From Dokdonella immobilis (lineage in GTDB: Bacteria > Pseudomonadota > Gammaproteobacteria > Xanthomonadales > Rhodanobacteraceae), in NCBI RefSeq assembly GCF_900115085.1, contig NZ_FOVF01000032.1, forward strand, positions 1-52,040: a DNA stretch of 52,040 nt. The letters run 5' to 3'. The notes beneath the pieces are model-generated. The model had not been told where the DNA came from. It saw only the letters and a list, made by a program, of their open reading frames with translations, and did not search any database. Shown here one piece after another: positions 1-8,642 of this stretch. Each line of letters starts with the position of its first letter. Position 1 is the first letter of the stretch. The translations under genes were made by a program, and so were the position numbers.

Positions 1-1465
1 GCTGATTGGCACTTACACGGTCACGGCGGCGGATGTCACGACCGGTACGATTACGAATACCGGTACCGGCGACTCGGACGAAACGCCACCCGATGGCGAC
101 ACGCTGATCACGCCGGTCGTCGGCAGCCCGGCGCTGGACACCGCCAAGGCGCTGACGTCGAACGCCGATGGCGATGCCTCCGGAACGGTGACCCAGGGCG
201 ACGTGCTCACGTACACCGTGACGGTGACCAACACCGGCAATATCCCGCTGACGAATGTCGTGGTGACCGACAGCCTGATCACACCAACCGGCGGCACGAC
301 GCCATGCGCCAGCGTTCCGGTGGGCGGCACCTGCACGCTGATCGGCACTTACACGGTCACGGCGGCGGATGTCACGACCGGTACGATTACGAATACCGGT
401 ACCGGCGACTCGGACGAAACGCCACCCGATGGCGATACGGTCATCACGCCGGTCGTCGGCAGCCCGGCGCTCAACACCGCCAAGGCGCTCACGTCGAACG
501 CCGACGGCGATGCTTCCGGAACGGTGACCCAGGGTGATGTGCTCACGTACACCGTGACCGTCACCAATACGGGCAATATCCCGCTGACCAACGTCGTTGT
601 CACGGACAGCCTGATCACTCCGACGGGTGGCACGACGCCCTGCGCCAGTATCCCGGTCGGCGGCACCTGCACCTTGATCGGCACCTACACCGTCACGGCG
701 GCTGATGTGACGACTGGTACGATCACCAATACCGGCACGGGCGACTCCGATGAAACCGGCCCTGACAATGATGTTCTAGTCACGCCTATTGTCGGCAGCC
801 CGGCACTCAATACTGCCAAGGCCTTGACCAGCAACGCCGACGGCGATGCAAGCGGCACGGTGACGGAGGGGGATGTACTGACCTACACCGTCACGGTCAC
901 CAATGCGGGCAATATTCCGCTGACCAACGTGATCGTGACCGACAGCCTGATCACGCCGACGGGTGGTACCACTCCGTGCGCGAGTGTTCCTGTCGGCGGC
1001 ACCTGTACGCTGATCGGTACCTATACCGTGACAGCAGCCGATGTCACAGCCGGCAATGTCACCAACACTGGCACGGGCGACTCCGATGAAACGCCGCCGG
1101 ATGCGGACACGGTTGTAACGCCAGTCGTCGGCAGTCCTGCACTGAGTACGTCCAAGGCGTTGACCAGCAACGCGGATGGCGATGCTTCCGGTACGGTCAC
1201 CCAGGGCGATGTGCTCACCTACACGGTGACCGTCACGAATACGGGCAATATCCCGCTGAGCAATGTCGTGGTGGCGGATAGCCTCATCACAGCGACGGGC
1301 GGCACGACGCCATGCGCGAGTGTTCCGGTCGGCGGCACCTGCACGCTGATCGGTACCTACTCGGTCACGGCGGCTGATGTGGCGACTGGTACGATCACCA
1401 ATACCGGCACGGGCGACTCGGACGAGACGCCGCCGGACGAGGACACGCTGATTACCCCGGTAGGC
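1..1465 (+). repeat. 336-bp in-frame tandem repeats
   Basis: The end of one unit (1-187) is followed by full units at about 188-523, 524-859, 860-1195 and a last, diverging one from 1196 to about 1465. The period is exactly 336 bp (112 codons). Units 1 and 2 are almost identical at the DNA level including silent positions; units 3 and 4 differ more, mostly at third positions. Confidence 0.9.
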
Positions 1466-2326
1466 GCGAGTCCTGCGCTGACCGTCGTCAAATCGGCGAT
1501 TCCGGGGTCGTTTACGGTCGGCCAGCCGGGCAGCTATACGATAACGGTGACGAATACCGGCAGCGTCAGCACGTTCAGCGACATCGTGGTCAGCGACAAT
1601 TTGCCGGTTGGCATCACGCTGACCAGCGCAGCGGGTGGCAACTGGAGTTGCGTGGGGACTTCAGCCTTGACCTGCACGTTCAGCGGAACGCTGACGGCAG
1701 GAGCAAGCACGGTCCTCACCCTGAACGTCGCCGTCGATTCCAGTGCGGTAGATGGTGACAACTCGGCAAGCGCAAGCGGCGGCGGTGATCCCAATTGCCC
1801 CGCGCTTCCGCGTTGCGGCGATGACGTCGAGGTACCTGTCGTCCAGCTGCCCGACCTCACCGTGGTCAAGACGCATGTCGGCAGTTTCACGCAGGGACAG
1901 GTCGGCGCGACCTATACACTGGTCGTCAGCAACATCGGCGCCGGGCCAACGAGCGGTGTGGTCACGCTGATCGACACGCTGCCGATGGACCTTACTGCCG
2001 AGGCGATCAGCGGTCCCGGCTGGACCTGCGTACTGGCGACGCTGACCTGCACGCGTTCCGACATACTGAATCCTGGGGCGAGCTTCCCGCCGGTCACATT
2101 GACTGTCAGTGTCGCGCTGAATGCGGCCTCGCCTCTGGTCAACCTGGCGACGGTCACCGGTGGCGGCGATGACACGCCATTCAACAACCAGGATGACGAT
2201 ACGGTGACGATTGGCGCGGGTACGGAAGTGGTCGAGGTCGATGTTGACGCCAATTGGGCCCTGTTGTTGCTCATCGGATTGCTTGCGCTGTTCTCGAATC
2301 GGGCGCTTGCCTTGCGTCGCAACTGA
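2..2326 (+). CDS. Surface protein of tandem DUF11/DUF7507-like repeats, C-terminal anchor (5' end missing)
   Basis: The reading frame is already open at the window edge, so only the C-terminal 774 or so codons are present. What is visible is a run of nearly identical 112-residue beta-rich units. Each carries TYTVTVTN, a Cys pair (PCAS...GTC), TYTVTAADV and a GDSDET acidic turn. Two more divergent DUF11-type domains follow, beginning near bases 1480 and 1855 (LTVVKS and LTVVKT). The C-terminus has a short acidic stretch, VDANWALLLLIGLLALFSN, and basic residues ALRRN, which is the tripartite layout of IPTL/PEP-CTERM-type sorting signals. The family consists of secreted, often adhesive, cell-surface proteins. 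The ligand is not deducible. The anchor assignment is inference; the repeats and the membrane segment are seen directly. The true start and signal peptide lie upstream of the window. Confidence 0.85.
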   Translation: MIGTYTVTAADVTTGTITNTGTGDSDETPPDGDTLITPVVGSPALDTAKALTSNADGDASGTVTQGDVLTYTVTVTNTGNIPLTNVVVTDSLITPTGGTTPCASVPVGGTCTLIGTYTVTAADVTTGTITNTGTGDSDETPPDGDTVITPVVGSPALNTAKALTSNADGDASGTVTQGDVLTYTVTVTNTGNIPLTNVVVTDSLITPTGGTTPCASIPVGGTCTLIGTYTVTAADVTTGTITNTGTGDSDETGPDNDVLVTPIVGSPALNTAKALTSNADGDASGTVTEGDVLTYTVTVTNAGNIPLTNVIVTDSLITPTGGTTPCASVPVGGTCTLIGTYTVTAADVTAGNVTNTGTGDSDETPPDADTVVTPVVGSPALSTSKALTSNADGDASGTVTQGDVLTYTVTVTNTGNIPLSNVVVADSLITATGGTTPCASVPVGGTCTLIGTYSVTAADVATGTITNTGTGDSDETPPDEDTLITPVGASPALTVVKSAIPGSFTVGQPGSYTITVTNTGSVSTFSDIVVSDNLPVGITLTSAAGGNWSCVGTSALTCTFSGTLTAGASTVLTLNVAVDSSAVDGDNSASASGGGDPNCPALPRCGDDVEVPVVQLPDLTVVKTHVGSFTQGQVGATYTLVVSNIGAGPTSGVVTLIDTLPMDLTAEAISGPGWTCVLATLTCTRSDILNPGASFPPVTLTVSVALNAASPLVNLATVTGGGDDTPFNNQDDDTVTIGAGTEVVEVDVDANWALLLLIGLLALFSNRALALRRN

Positions 2327-2334
2327 CGATCAGG

Positions 2335-2362
2335 GGGTCGGCAAGTCAGGACTTGCCGGCCC
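2335..2362 (+). terminator. Hairpin after the repeat protein, no U-tract
   Basis: The arms GGGTCGGCAAGTC and GACTTGCCGGCCC pair over 13 positions (one G-U) about nine bases after the stop codon. No T-run follows, so it may act as a mRNA 3' end or a Rho-assisted terminator and not as a classic intrinsic one. Confidence 0.45.
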
Positions 2363-2580
2363 CGGCTCCGTGCTGGAAGGGGCATGGTTCGGGCACCCGG
2401 ATGTGCCGTCGGCACTGGGCCGTCCCCGGGAAGTGCCCGACGGTCCGGCGTCCCGTTGCCGCCACGGCGAAGCGGATCCCGCACCGGAACGGGGCCGGGT
2501 GCCTCGGCACATGGACGAACACCGCGAAGGTCCATATGATCTGCCGACTCCGCCTGTCGGCGGACGCCTGGGGGACCATC

Positions 2581-5298
2581 ATGCGATTCAAATTTTTCGC
2601 GGCGATCGGGCTGGTCGCTGTTGCGGCCGGCGCAACCGCCTACTTCTCGGATTCGAAAGTCGAGTCATTCGACGAGGACGCCGCAGGCCCCTGGTCGAAA
2701 CCGGTCGCCGGCGATTACTGGGCGCACCGCGTTTCCTATCCGACCATGAATTTCAGCCCCGGCTGGTATGGAGAGGCCAAGCCGGCGGATCGCGCAATCG
2801 CCAACGGCGTGCCTGCCGGCGAGAAATCGTATCTGCGTTCTGCGGAGTCTCCCCTGACCCTGGCCCCGAACGGCTGGACCTTCCTCGGGCCATCGCCCTT
2901 GCTCAATGGTGGTGTCGTCGTCGCCGGAAGAACCAATGTGATCGTCGCCGATCCGACCGGTCCGGATATCAATGGCAAACACACTGTATTCGCCGCGTCG
3001 GACGGCGGTGGCGTCTGGAAAACAACGAACTGCTGCGACGCCAACACGACCTGGCGCAACGTTACCGATGATCGTGACATCGCCAGCATCGCCATTGGCG
3101 ACCTGTATATCGAGCCGAGCAATCCAAACGTGATCTACGCCGGCACCGGCGATCTTCGCTACGGCTCGTTCACCTTTGGCTCCTCCGGCGTATTGAAAAG
3201 CACCGACAAGGGTGAGACCTGGACGGTCCTCGGTGAAGACGTGTTCAATCCGCTCTATGCTCCGTCAGTCAGTCTCGGATTTCCGCAGTACCAGGCTGTC
3301 GGCAAGGTACGGACCAGCCCGATCGATCCGGATACGATCATTGTCGGTACCAAGACCGGACTGTTCGTATCCAACAATGCAGGCGTCGACTGGACGGGTC
3401 CCTGCTATACCAATTCGTTCAGTTCCCAGCGTCAGGACATCACCGGCCTGATCGTGCAGAACGCCGGCGCGGGTGCCGTTCGCGTATTCGCCGCGGTCGG
3501 CACGCGCGGCCTGCCGACCACGGTTCAGCCGGACCTCGCCAACTTTGGCGCAAACGGCGTCTATCGCGCGACATGGCCGGCCACCGGTTGCCCGGCGACC
3601 GGAGACTGGACCCTGCTCGACAACGGGTGGCCGGCAGGTACCGGCAATGGTGATCCGACAGGAAAACTGCTCGGTCGCCTCGAGATCGCCGATGCCCCGA
3701 GCAATCCCGATACCATCTACGCGCTCGGATCCGATGCGGTATCCAGCGGTGTTCTTGGCGTGTGGCGAACGGACGATGGCGGCAACAGCTGGGTCCAGCG
3801 GGCGACTGCATCGGGCGTGCAGGCGGGTGGCTGCTCGAACGCGACCAATGGCGGCAGCCAGATGTGGTATGACTCGGGCCTCCTGGTCGATCCGGGCAAT
3901 CCGGAAATCGTGCTGCTCAGTGGCGTCGACATGTGGCGTTCGACCAACGGCGGCACGACGTTCCAGGACATCACCTGCGGCTACGGCAGCGGCAACGTCC
4001 ACGTAGATCATCACGCGCGCGCCTTCCTGCCGAACGGCTTTGGCGGCTACGACAACAACAAGGTGCTGAGCGGCAGCGACGGCGGCGTGTTCTATACAGC
4101 CAATGCGCAGTTCGGGACGGGCGGCTCGTCGTCGGCGAATCGACCGACCTTCATCTCGCTCAACCAGACGATCGGTTCGATCGAGTTGTATTCGGGCGAC
4201 ATCACGGCCAATTTCGCCACTGCGGCAACCCCGGGGGCGAGTGCCGGCGCGCAGGACAACGGCAGCGAATGGGTACGCTGGACCAATACGGATCCGGCGC
4301 CGGCCCAGTGGACCGTGAGGAACGGTGGCGACGGTATCTACACGCGAATCGAGCCGGTCAACGAATTGCGCTGGTACTACTCAAGCCAGAACGGCGCGCT
4401 CGTGGTGAGCCAGACTGGCCCGAGTGGCGGCACGACCAATGCAACGCCGTCCGCCGCAGGCTGGGGTGGTGACACGCTGAGCTTCGTGATGCCCGTCGAA
4501 ATCTACCGATATGGTGAGCTCGATGTGGCGGGCAGCGGCTGCAGCACGGCAATCGGCTGCTCCTACATGCTGGGCGGCACCAATCGCGTCTGGGAAACCC
4601 TGCAGGGCGGAATTCCGCGCACCAGCTGGTATCCGAACAGCCCTAACCTGACCAAGAACACCCTTGGCAATCGCTCGTTCATCAACCAGCTGGCGCATGC
4701 GACGAAGACGCCGAGCGTAGTCATCGTCGGCACCAACGACGGCAATGTGCAACTGGGCTACGGCATGAACCAGGGCGTCGCCGACAGCGCGACCTGGGTC
4801 AACCTGACGGACAACAACAGCGTGCTGCCGAACCGTCCGGTCATGGACGTGACGGTCGACGTCGGCGATGCCGGTAACCCGGCGACGAGTGCGATCGGAT
4901 ACGCCGCGCTCGGTGGTTTTGACCAGAACACGCCGGGCAACCCAGGCCACATCTACGAGGTGACCTGCCAGAACAACTGCACGACCTTCACCTGGCGCAA
5001 CGTCAGTGGCAATCTGCCGAACATTCCGGCCAACTCCGTGGCGGTGAATCCGAACATTCCGAACCAGGTGTTCGCAGGCACGGACTGGGGTCTCTACTAC
5101 ACCGACGACGTGTCCGCGCCGAATCCGGTCTGGTACCGCTTCGAGAACGGACTGCCGCGCGTCATGATCTGGGACATGGCCATCGACCGCGGTTTCACCA
5201 CGTTGGCCGTGTTCACGCGCAGCCGCGGCGTCTGGGCCTGGCCGCTGCCGACCGGTCCGATCGACATCATCTTCCAGGATGGTTTCGAGTCGCCCTGA
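2581..5298 (+). CDS. Secreted BNR/Asp-box beta-propeller protein with IFxDGFE C-terminal tail
   Basis: The protein has 905 residues. I chose the ATG at 2581 because a G-rich Shine-Dalgarno (GGGGGA) lies six bases upstream and the protein then begins with a typical signal peptide (MRFKFFAAIGLVAVAAGATA). The frame stays open upstream without a better start. The body has Asp-box-like motifs: STDKGETW (near residue 207), SNNAGVDW (264), RTDDGGNSW (396) and STNGGTTF (454), plus many G-D-G turns. This is as in sialidase/Xgh74/VPS10-type propellers, which are extracellular and bind or cut glycans, although many have no known activity. No catalytic residues can be assigned. The last residues, IIFQDGFESP, match the tail of the protein at 31608-32891. 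It is probably exported; substrate unknown. Confidence 0.85.
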   Translation: MRFKFFAAIGLVAVAAGATAYFSDSKVESFDEDAAGPWSKPVAGDYWAHRVSYPTMNFSPGWYGEAKPADRAIANGVPAGEKSYLRSAESPLTLAPNGWTFLGPSPLLNGGVVVAGRTNVIVADPTGPDINGKHTVFAASDGGGVWKTTNCCDANTTWRNVTDDRDIASIAIGDLYIEPSNPNVIYAGTGDLRYGSFTFGSSGVLKSTDKGETWTVLGEDVFNPLYAPSVSLGFPQYQAVGKVRTSPIDPDTIIVGTKTGLFVSNNAGVDWTGPCYTNSFSSQRQDITGLIVQNAGAGAVRVFAAVGTRGLPTTVQPDLANFGANGVYRATWPATGCPATGDWTLLDNGWPAGTGNGDPTGKLLGRLEIADAPSNPDTIYALGSDAVSSGVLGVWRTDDGGNSWVQRATASGVQAGGCSNATNGGSQMWYDSGLLVDPGNPEIVLLSGVDMWRSTNGGTTFQDITCGYGSGNVHVDHHARAFLPNGFGGYDNNKVLSGSDGGVFYTANAQFGTGGSSSANRPTFISLNQTIGSIELYSGDITANFATAATPGASAGAQDNGSEWVRWTNTDPAPAQWTVRNGGDGIYTRIEPVNELRWYYSSQNGALVVSQTGPSGGTTNATPSAAGWGGDTLSFVMPVEIYRYGELDVAGSGCSTAIGCSYMLGGTNRVWETLQGGIPRTSWYPNSPNLTKNTLGNRSFINQLAHATKTPSVVIVGTNDGNVQLGYGMNQGVADSATWVNLTDNNSVLPNRPVMDVTVDVGDAGNPATSAIGYAALGGFDQNTPGNPGHIYEVTCQNNCTTFTWRNVSGNLPNIPANSVAVNPNIPNQVFAGTDWGLYYTDDVSAPNPVWYRFENGLPRVMIWDMAIDRGFTTLAVFTRSRGVWAWPLPTGPIDIIFQDGFESP

Positions 5299-5321
5299 CT
5301 TGCGGGTTTGGCCTGGCGATC

Positions 5322-5344
5322 CCCGACGCGCGCTGCGCGTCGGG
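5322..5344 (+). terminator. GC-rich hairpin after the propeller gene
   Basis: A perfect 10-bp stem (CCCGACGCGC / GCGCGTCGGG) with a GCT loop lies 24 bases after the stop. There is no T-run, so it is a terminator-like hairpin of uncertain efficiency. Confidence 0.45.
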
Positions 5345-5406
5345 AGCTCCTGATTGTCTGAACAGGAAAAAGCGCGGGCCAGGGAGCTGGCATCAGTGCC
5401 ACAAAG

Positions 5407-5427
5407 GGGCCGCCTCGACGGCGGCCC
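5407..5427 (-). terminator. Possible terminator of the min operon
   Basis: An 8-bp stem (GGGCCGCC / GGCGGCCC) with a 5-base loop lies about 29 bases beyond the last minus-strand stop codon. On the minus strand it is followed by CCTTTG, a weak T-run. Confidence 0.4.
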
Positions 5428-5455
5428 GGCCCATCAGGAATCGTCCGCTTCGGGG

Positions 5456-5902
5456 CTATGCCAGACCGCGCTCATTCAGCCAGGCCAGCGCCTCTGCCGC
5501 ATCGTTTTCGAACCAGGCCCTCGTGGCGCCCAGTCGAAATGTATACCCCCAGGCATCCATGTCGGCCATGAGGCGCACGGCGCCGACATCGGGCAGGGAA
5601 TCGGCAAGCACTATCTGCAGGTAGCAGGTGGCGTCTTCCTCGGCGATGGAATCCGTGGCATTGGTGTGGACGCCGTCCCGGCGTTCCGCGGGCATCACGA
5701 TCAGATGACAGGCTTCATGCAATAGCGAATGCACTGGCGTGTCATTGCGCGCGAATACGGTAGCGCCAATCAGCCCGGCTTCGGGTTCACCCCAGTAGCT
5801 GCCCGGGATGGGACAGTCTTCGCCGACGACTTCCAGGCACAAGCCGTGGCCGTGCAGCAGCTCCCGCACCCCGTCGATGTCGATGTCGCCGAGCAGCAGC
5901 AA
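5456..5902 (-). CDS. Small HExxH (HEACH) metalloprotease-like protein
   Basis: The 148-residue protein has HEACH at residues 62-66, which fits the HExxH zinc-binding motif. Downstream, AEEDATCYLQ (87-96) resembles the glutamate-containing helix that supplies the third ligand in gluzincin/IrrE-ImmA-like folds. No signal peptide or membrane segment is present, so it is probably cytoplasmic. The only in-frame start near the beginning is TTG at 5902, six bases after the minE stop, with no clear Shine-Dalgarno; translation is probably coupled to minE. It is the last gene of the GNAT-minC-minD-minE run. I recall similar unnamed proteins in related genomes, but no function is known to me. Zinc binding is inferred from motif spacing alone. 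It could equally be an inactive protease-fold protein. Confidence 0.7.
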   Translation of the reverse strand: MLLLGDIDIDGVRELLHGHGLCLEVVGEDCPIPGSYWGEPEAGLIGATVFARNDTPVHSLLHEACHLIVMPAERRDGVHTNATDSIAEEDATCYLQIVLADSLPDVGAVRLMADMDAWGYTFRLGATRAWFENDAAEALAWLNERGLA

Positions 5903-5908
5903 GGGCGA

Positions 5909-6184
5909 TCAGTTTTCGCCGACGACGGCGGCGCCCTTCTCGGGTAGGGCGACCGACAGTTCGAGAACCTCGTGATCGCCGTCGCGTTCGACATTGATCA
6001 AGACCGCGTCGGGATCGACGTTGACGTACTTCTTGATCACTTCGAGGATCTCGCGGCGCAGGGTCGGCAGGTAGTCCGGGCTGCCGCGCTGGGCGCGTTC
6101 CTGGGCGACGATGATGCGCAGGCGCTCCTTGGCGACATTGGCGGTGTTCTTCGGTCGCGCACGCAGAAAGTCGAAGATTCCCAT
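5909..6184 (-). CDS. minE: Cell division topological specificity factor MinE
   Basis: The 91-residue protein begins [11 protein letters not shown], the amphipathic membrane-targeting start of MinE, followed by the MinD-contacting helix ([13 protein letters not shown], 18-30). The beta-rich topological specificity domain follows ([14 protein letters not shown] and the [10 protein letters not shown] strand). MinE stimulates MinD ATPase and drives its pole-to-pole oscillation, confining MinC to the poles so that FtsZ assembles at mid-cell. The length matches the family (about 88 residues in E. coli). The ATG at 6184 lies two bases after the minD stop, so it is translated as part of the operon. 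Confidence 0.96.
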   Translation of the reverse strand: MGIFDFLRARPKNTANVAKERLRIIVAQERAQRGSPDYLPTLRREILEVIKKYVNVDPDAVLINVERDGDHEVLELSVALPEKGAAVVGEN

Positions 6185-6186
6185 GC

Positions 6187-6999
6187 TCAACTCCTGAAGA
6201 TTCGCGAGAACAGGCCCTTCTTCTGCGCATCGATGAAACGCAGCGGGCGAGATTCGCCAAGCAGGCGGGCCACGGCATCGTCGTAGGCGTGTCCGGCATT
6301 CGACTCCTCGTCGAGAATGACCGGGATGCCGGCATTCGAGGCCGCCAGAACGCCTTCGGATTCCGGGATGACGCCGACCACCTCGATGCCGAGGATTTCC
6401 TTGACGTCGGCGATGCTCATCATGTCGCCGGATTCGACGCGGTTCGGGTTGTAGCGGGTCAGCAGCAGATGCTGCTCGACCGGCCCATTGCCCAGTTCGG
6501 CGCGGCGCGTCTTGCTGGCGAGCAGGCCGAGGATCCGGTCCGAGTCGCGAACACTGGAGACCTCCGGATTGACCACGACCACGGCACGGTCGGCGAAATA
6601 CATGGCGAGTGCCGCACCCTTCTCGATGCCTGCGGGCGAATCGCAGATGACGTAGTCGAATCCTTCCTCCCGCAAACCGTTGAGTACCGACTCGACGCCT
6701 TCCCTGGTCAGCGCATCCTTGTCGCGCGTCTGCGAGGCTGCGAGCACGAACAGGTTGTCGTAGCGCTTGTCCTTGATCAGTGCCTGCTTGAGGGTGCATT
6801 CGGCATTGATGACGTTGACGAAGTCGTAAACGACGCGGCGCTCGCAGCCCATGATCAGGTCCAGGTTGCGCAAGCCGACATCGAAGTCGATGACGGCAAC
6901 CTTCTTGTCGCGCTTTGCCAGACCGACGGCCAGCGACGCACTGGTGGTGGTCTTTCCCACACCGCCCTTGCCGGACGTGACGACGATGATATCTGTCAA
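6187..6999 (-). CDS. minD: Septum site-determining ATPase MinD
   Basis: The 270-residue protein is the same length as E. coli MinD. It has the deviant Walker A motif KGGVGKTTT (11-19), a switch region with [13 protein letters not shown], and the C-terminal amphipathic membrane-targeting helix (ending [11 protein letters not shown]). MinD dimerises on the inner membrane with ATP, recruits MinC and is released by MinE. The start is TTG at 6999, chosen because GGAG lies eight bases upstream and the protein then aligns from its first residue. An extended frame upstream exists but gives an unrelated leader. It sits between minC and minE in the usual order. Confidence 0.97.
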   Translation of the reverse strand: MTDIIVVTSGKGGVGKTTTSASLAVGLAKRDKKVAVIDFDVGLRNLDLIMGCERRVVYDFVNVINAECTLKQALIKDKRYDNLFVLAASQTRDKDALTREGVESVLNGLREEGFDYVICDSPAGIEKGAALAMYFADRAVVVVNPEVSSVRDSDRILGLLASKTRRAELGNGPVEQHLLLTRYNPNRVESGDMMSIADVKEILGIEVVGVIPESEGVLAASNAGIPVILDEESNAGHAYDDAVARLLGESRPLRFIDAQKKGLFSRIFRS

Positions 7000-7040
7000 G
7001 GTCGATTCTCCATTTGTTGGCTCTTGTGATGGTTCCGCAG

Positions 7041-7811
7041 TCAGCCGAGCCTGGCCAGCAGCAGTTTTTCCCCCTCCAGCCACGCCTGCACGGGCTTGCC
7101 GCGCAGGTCGGGTGGAAGATCTTCGAACACACGGTATTGGCCGGCTATTGAAACCAGCTCGGCGTGGAACTCCTGGCAATAGATGCGCGCACCGACGTCG
7201 CCCTGCGCGCCCGCCAGGGCGCGTCCGCGCAACGCGCCATACACATGGATCGAACCGTCGGCGATCACTTCGGCGCCGTTGGCGACCAGCTTGGTGACGA
7301 CCAGGTCGCCGCCGCGCGCATAGACCTGCTGGCCGGAGCGGACCGGAGCGTCCTGGTGCAGGGTGCGCGCAGGTTCGCGACTCGCCGGCGCCGGCGTAGG
7401 CACGCCTGGCGGCGGTTCGGCGGTGTTGGCAGACGGCGAAGGCGGGGCAACCGCAGGCTCGCCGCCGCGTTCGAACGCGGCCCGGAACTTGGCAAACAGC
7501 GGCAAGTCGAGCGTGCGTGCGAGGGCCTCGTTCTCACTGGTGCCGTAGGAGAGGCCAACCGGCAACATGCCGGCAGTGCGTATGCGGTCGAATAGATCGC
7601 GAACCACTTCGGCGGCCGGAAGCGCGGGCAGGTGGCTCAGGTCGAGTACCACGGGTGTGCGCAGGAACAGCTGCGGTGCACTCTTGAGCCTGGCTGCAAG
7701 TTCTGCCGACATGGATTCGGCATCGAGGCGTTTCAGGCGCAGGTTGGCGATGCCGACCTGGCCAAACTTGAGTTCGGCTGCCGGCTCGAAATTCTTCGCG
7801 GCGTCGATCAT
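7041..7811 (-). CDS. minC: Septum site-determining protein MinC
   Basis: The 256-residue protein is the FtsZ-polymerisation inhibitor of the Min system. The N-terminal domain (about 1-105) has the family's alternating strands ([14 protein letters not shown]). A Pro/Ala-rich linker (about 118-150) follows, then the C-terminal beta-helix domain with [16 protein letters not shown] and [20 protein letters not shown], which dimerises and binds MinD. The ATG at 7811 starts nine bases after the acetyltransferase stop, so the two are probably co-transcribed; about 40 bases separate minC from minD. No odd features. Confidence 0.96.
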   Translation of the reverse strand: MIDAAKNFEPAAELKFGQVGIANLRLKRLDAESMSAELAARLKSAPQLFLRTPVVLDLSHLPALPAAEVVRDLFDRIRTAGMLPVGLSYGTSENEALARTLDLPLFAKFRAAFERGGEPAVAPPSPSANTAEPPPGVPTPAPASREPARTLHQDAPVRSGQQVYARGGDLVVTKLVANGAEVIADGSIHVYGALRGRALAGAQGDVGARIYCQEFHAELVSIAGQYRVFEDLPPDLRGKPVQAWLEGEKLLLARLG

Positions 7812-7820
7812 CGGCGCGGG

Positions 7821-8435
7821 TCAGCCACGGCTGGCGCGGGCCAGCCCTTGCGCCGGGTTGGCGTGGAGGCGCTCGGCCAGCCACGGTAGGTCCGGAAGCT
7901 CGCCGCTGCCGGCCTGCAGATAGGTATCGCGGACAAATTCAAAGCTGCACAGGGTCTTGGCAAGCAGGCTGACAGGCCGGCCAACGCCATCCATCAACTG
8001 CTGGCCGACCTCGTTGAAGCCGTAGGTGCCGTGGAACAGCACGGCGGCATCGTCACGGGGCTCGAGAAAGACCTCGCAAGCGAGCAGTGGCACGCGCACC
8101 TCGGCGTAGCTGGTGACATCGCAGTAGAAGATCCGGCCAAGGCCAAGGCCGCGGTAGGGTTCGGCGATGACGATCCGGTCGATGTAGACGAACTCCGGAT
8201 AGCGCTCTCGAAACCAGCGAAAATTGGGGCTGGAGTAATTCGAGGATTCGCGCAGGGCAATCAGGAAACCGGCGATGACGCCGTCCACTTCGGCGACCCT
8301 GAAGTAGGAGGCATAGGTGAAGAACCACTGGAGCCTTGTTGCATCGAGAGCCAGGATGCGCGGTCCGACGGCGTTGTTGAGGGCGAGCACGGAATCGAGC
8401 TCGTGCTCACGCACGTCGCGAATAACGAGGGTCAT
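7821..8435 (-). CDS. GNAT-family N-acetyltransferase
   Basis: The 204-residue protein shows the GNAT core: a beta4 strand (VYIDRIVIAEPYR) leading to the acetyl-CoA pyrophosphate loop YRGLGLGR (R-x-x-G-x-G/A), then a helix and a late strand with F-x-E. It transfers an acetyl group from acetyl-CoA to an amine; the substrate is unknown. The start is ATG at 8435, with GGAG about 11 bases upstream. It is the first gene of the minus-strand run into minCDE, with only nine bases before minC. The promoter should lie in the 207-bp divergent spacer shared with the histidine kinase gene at 8643. A role in division is not implied by context alone. Confidence 0.85.
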   Translation of the reverse strand: MTLVIRDVREHELDSVLALNNAVGPRILALDATRLQWFFTYASYFRVAEVDGVIAGFLIALRESSNYSSPNFRWFRERYPEFVYIDRIVIAEPYRGLGLGRIFYCDVTSYAEVRVPLLACEVFLEPRDDAAVLFHGTYGFNEVGQQLMDGVGRPVSLLAKTLCSFEFVRDTYLQAGSGELPDLPWLAERLHANPAQGLARASRG

Positions 8436-8642
8436 GCGTTCAGGCGCTCCAACAGGGTATTGCGACTGCCGAATCATTCGGCACGGAGCCCCGATTATCG
8501 CATGCGCGACCCCCACGGGCCATCTCGACCGGGACGCGATTCCAGCACGGGACAGCTGGAATTGGCAGGAGCGCCGCCAATCGGGCGCGGGCAATGACTT
8601 CGGACAGGTTGCGGGACCTCCCGACCCGCCTATGATGTCGGC

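Noticed and set aside
1-1465. CRISPR-like or satellite interpretation of the regular repeats
   Set aside because: The 336-bp period is in frame, without spacers, and encodes a recognisable repeated protein domain.
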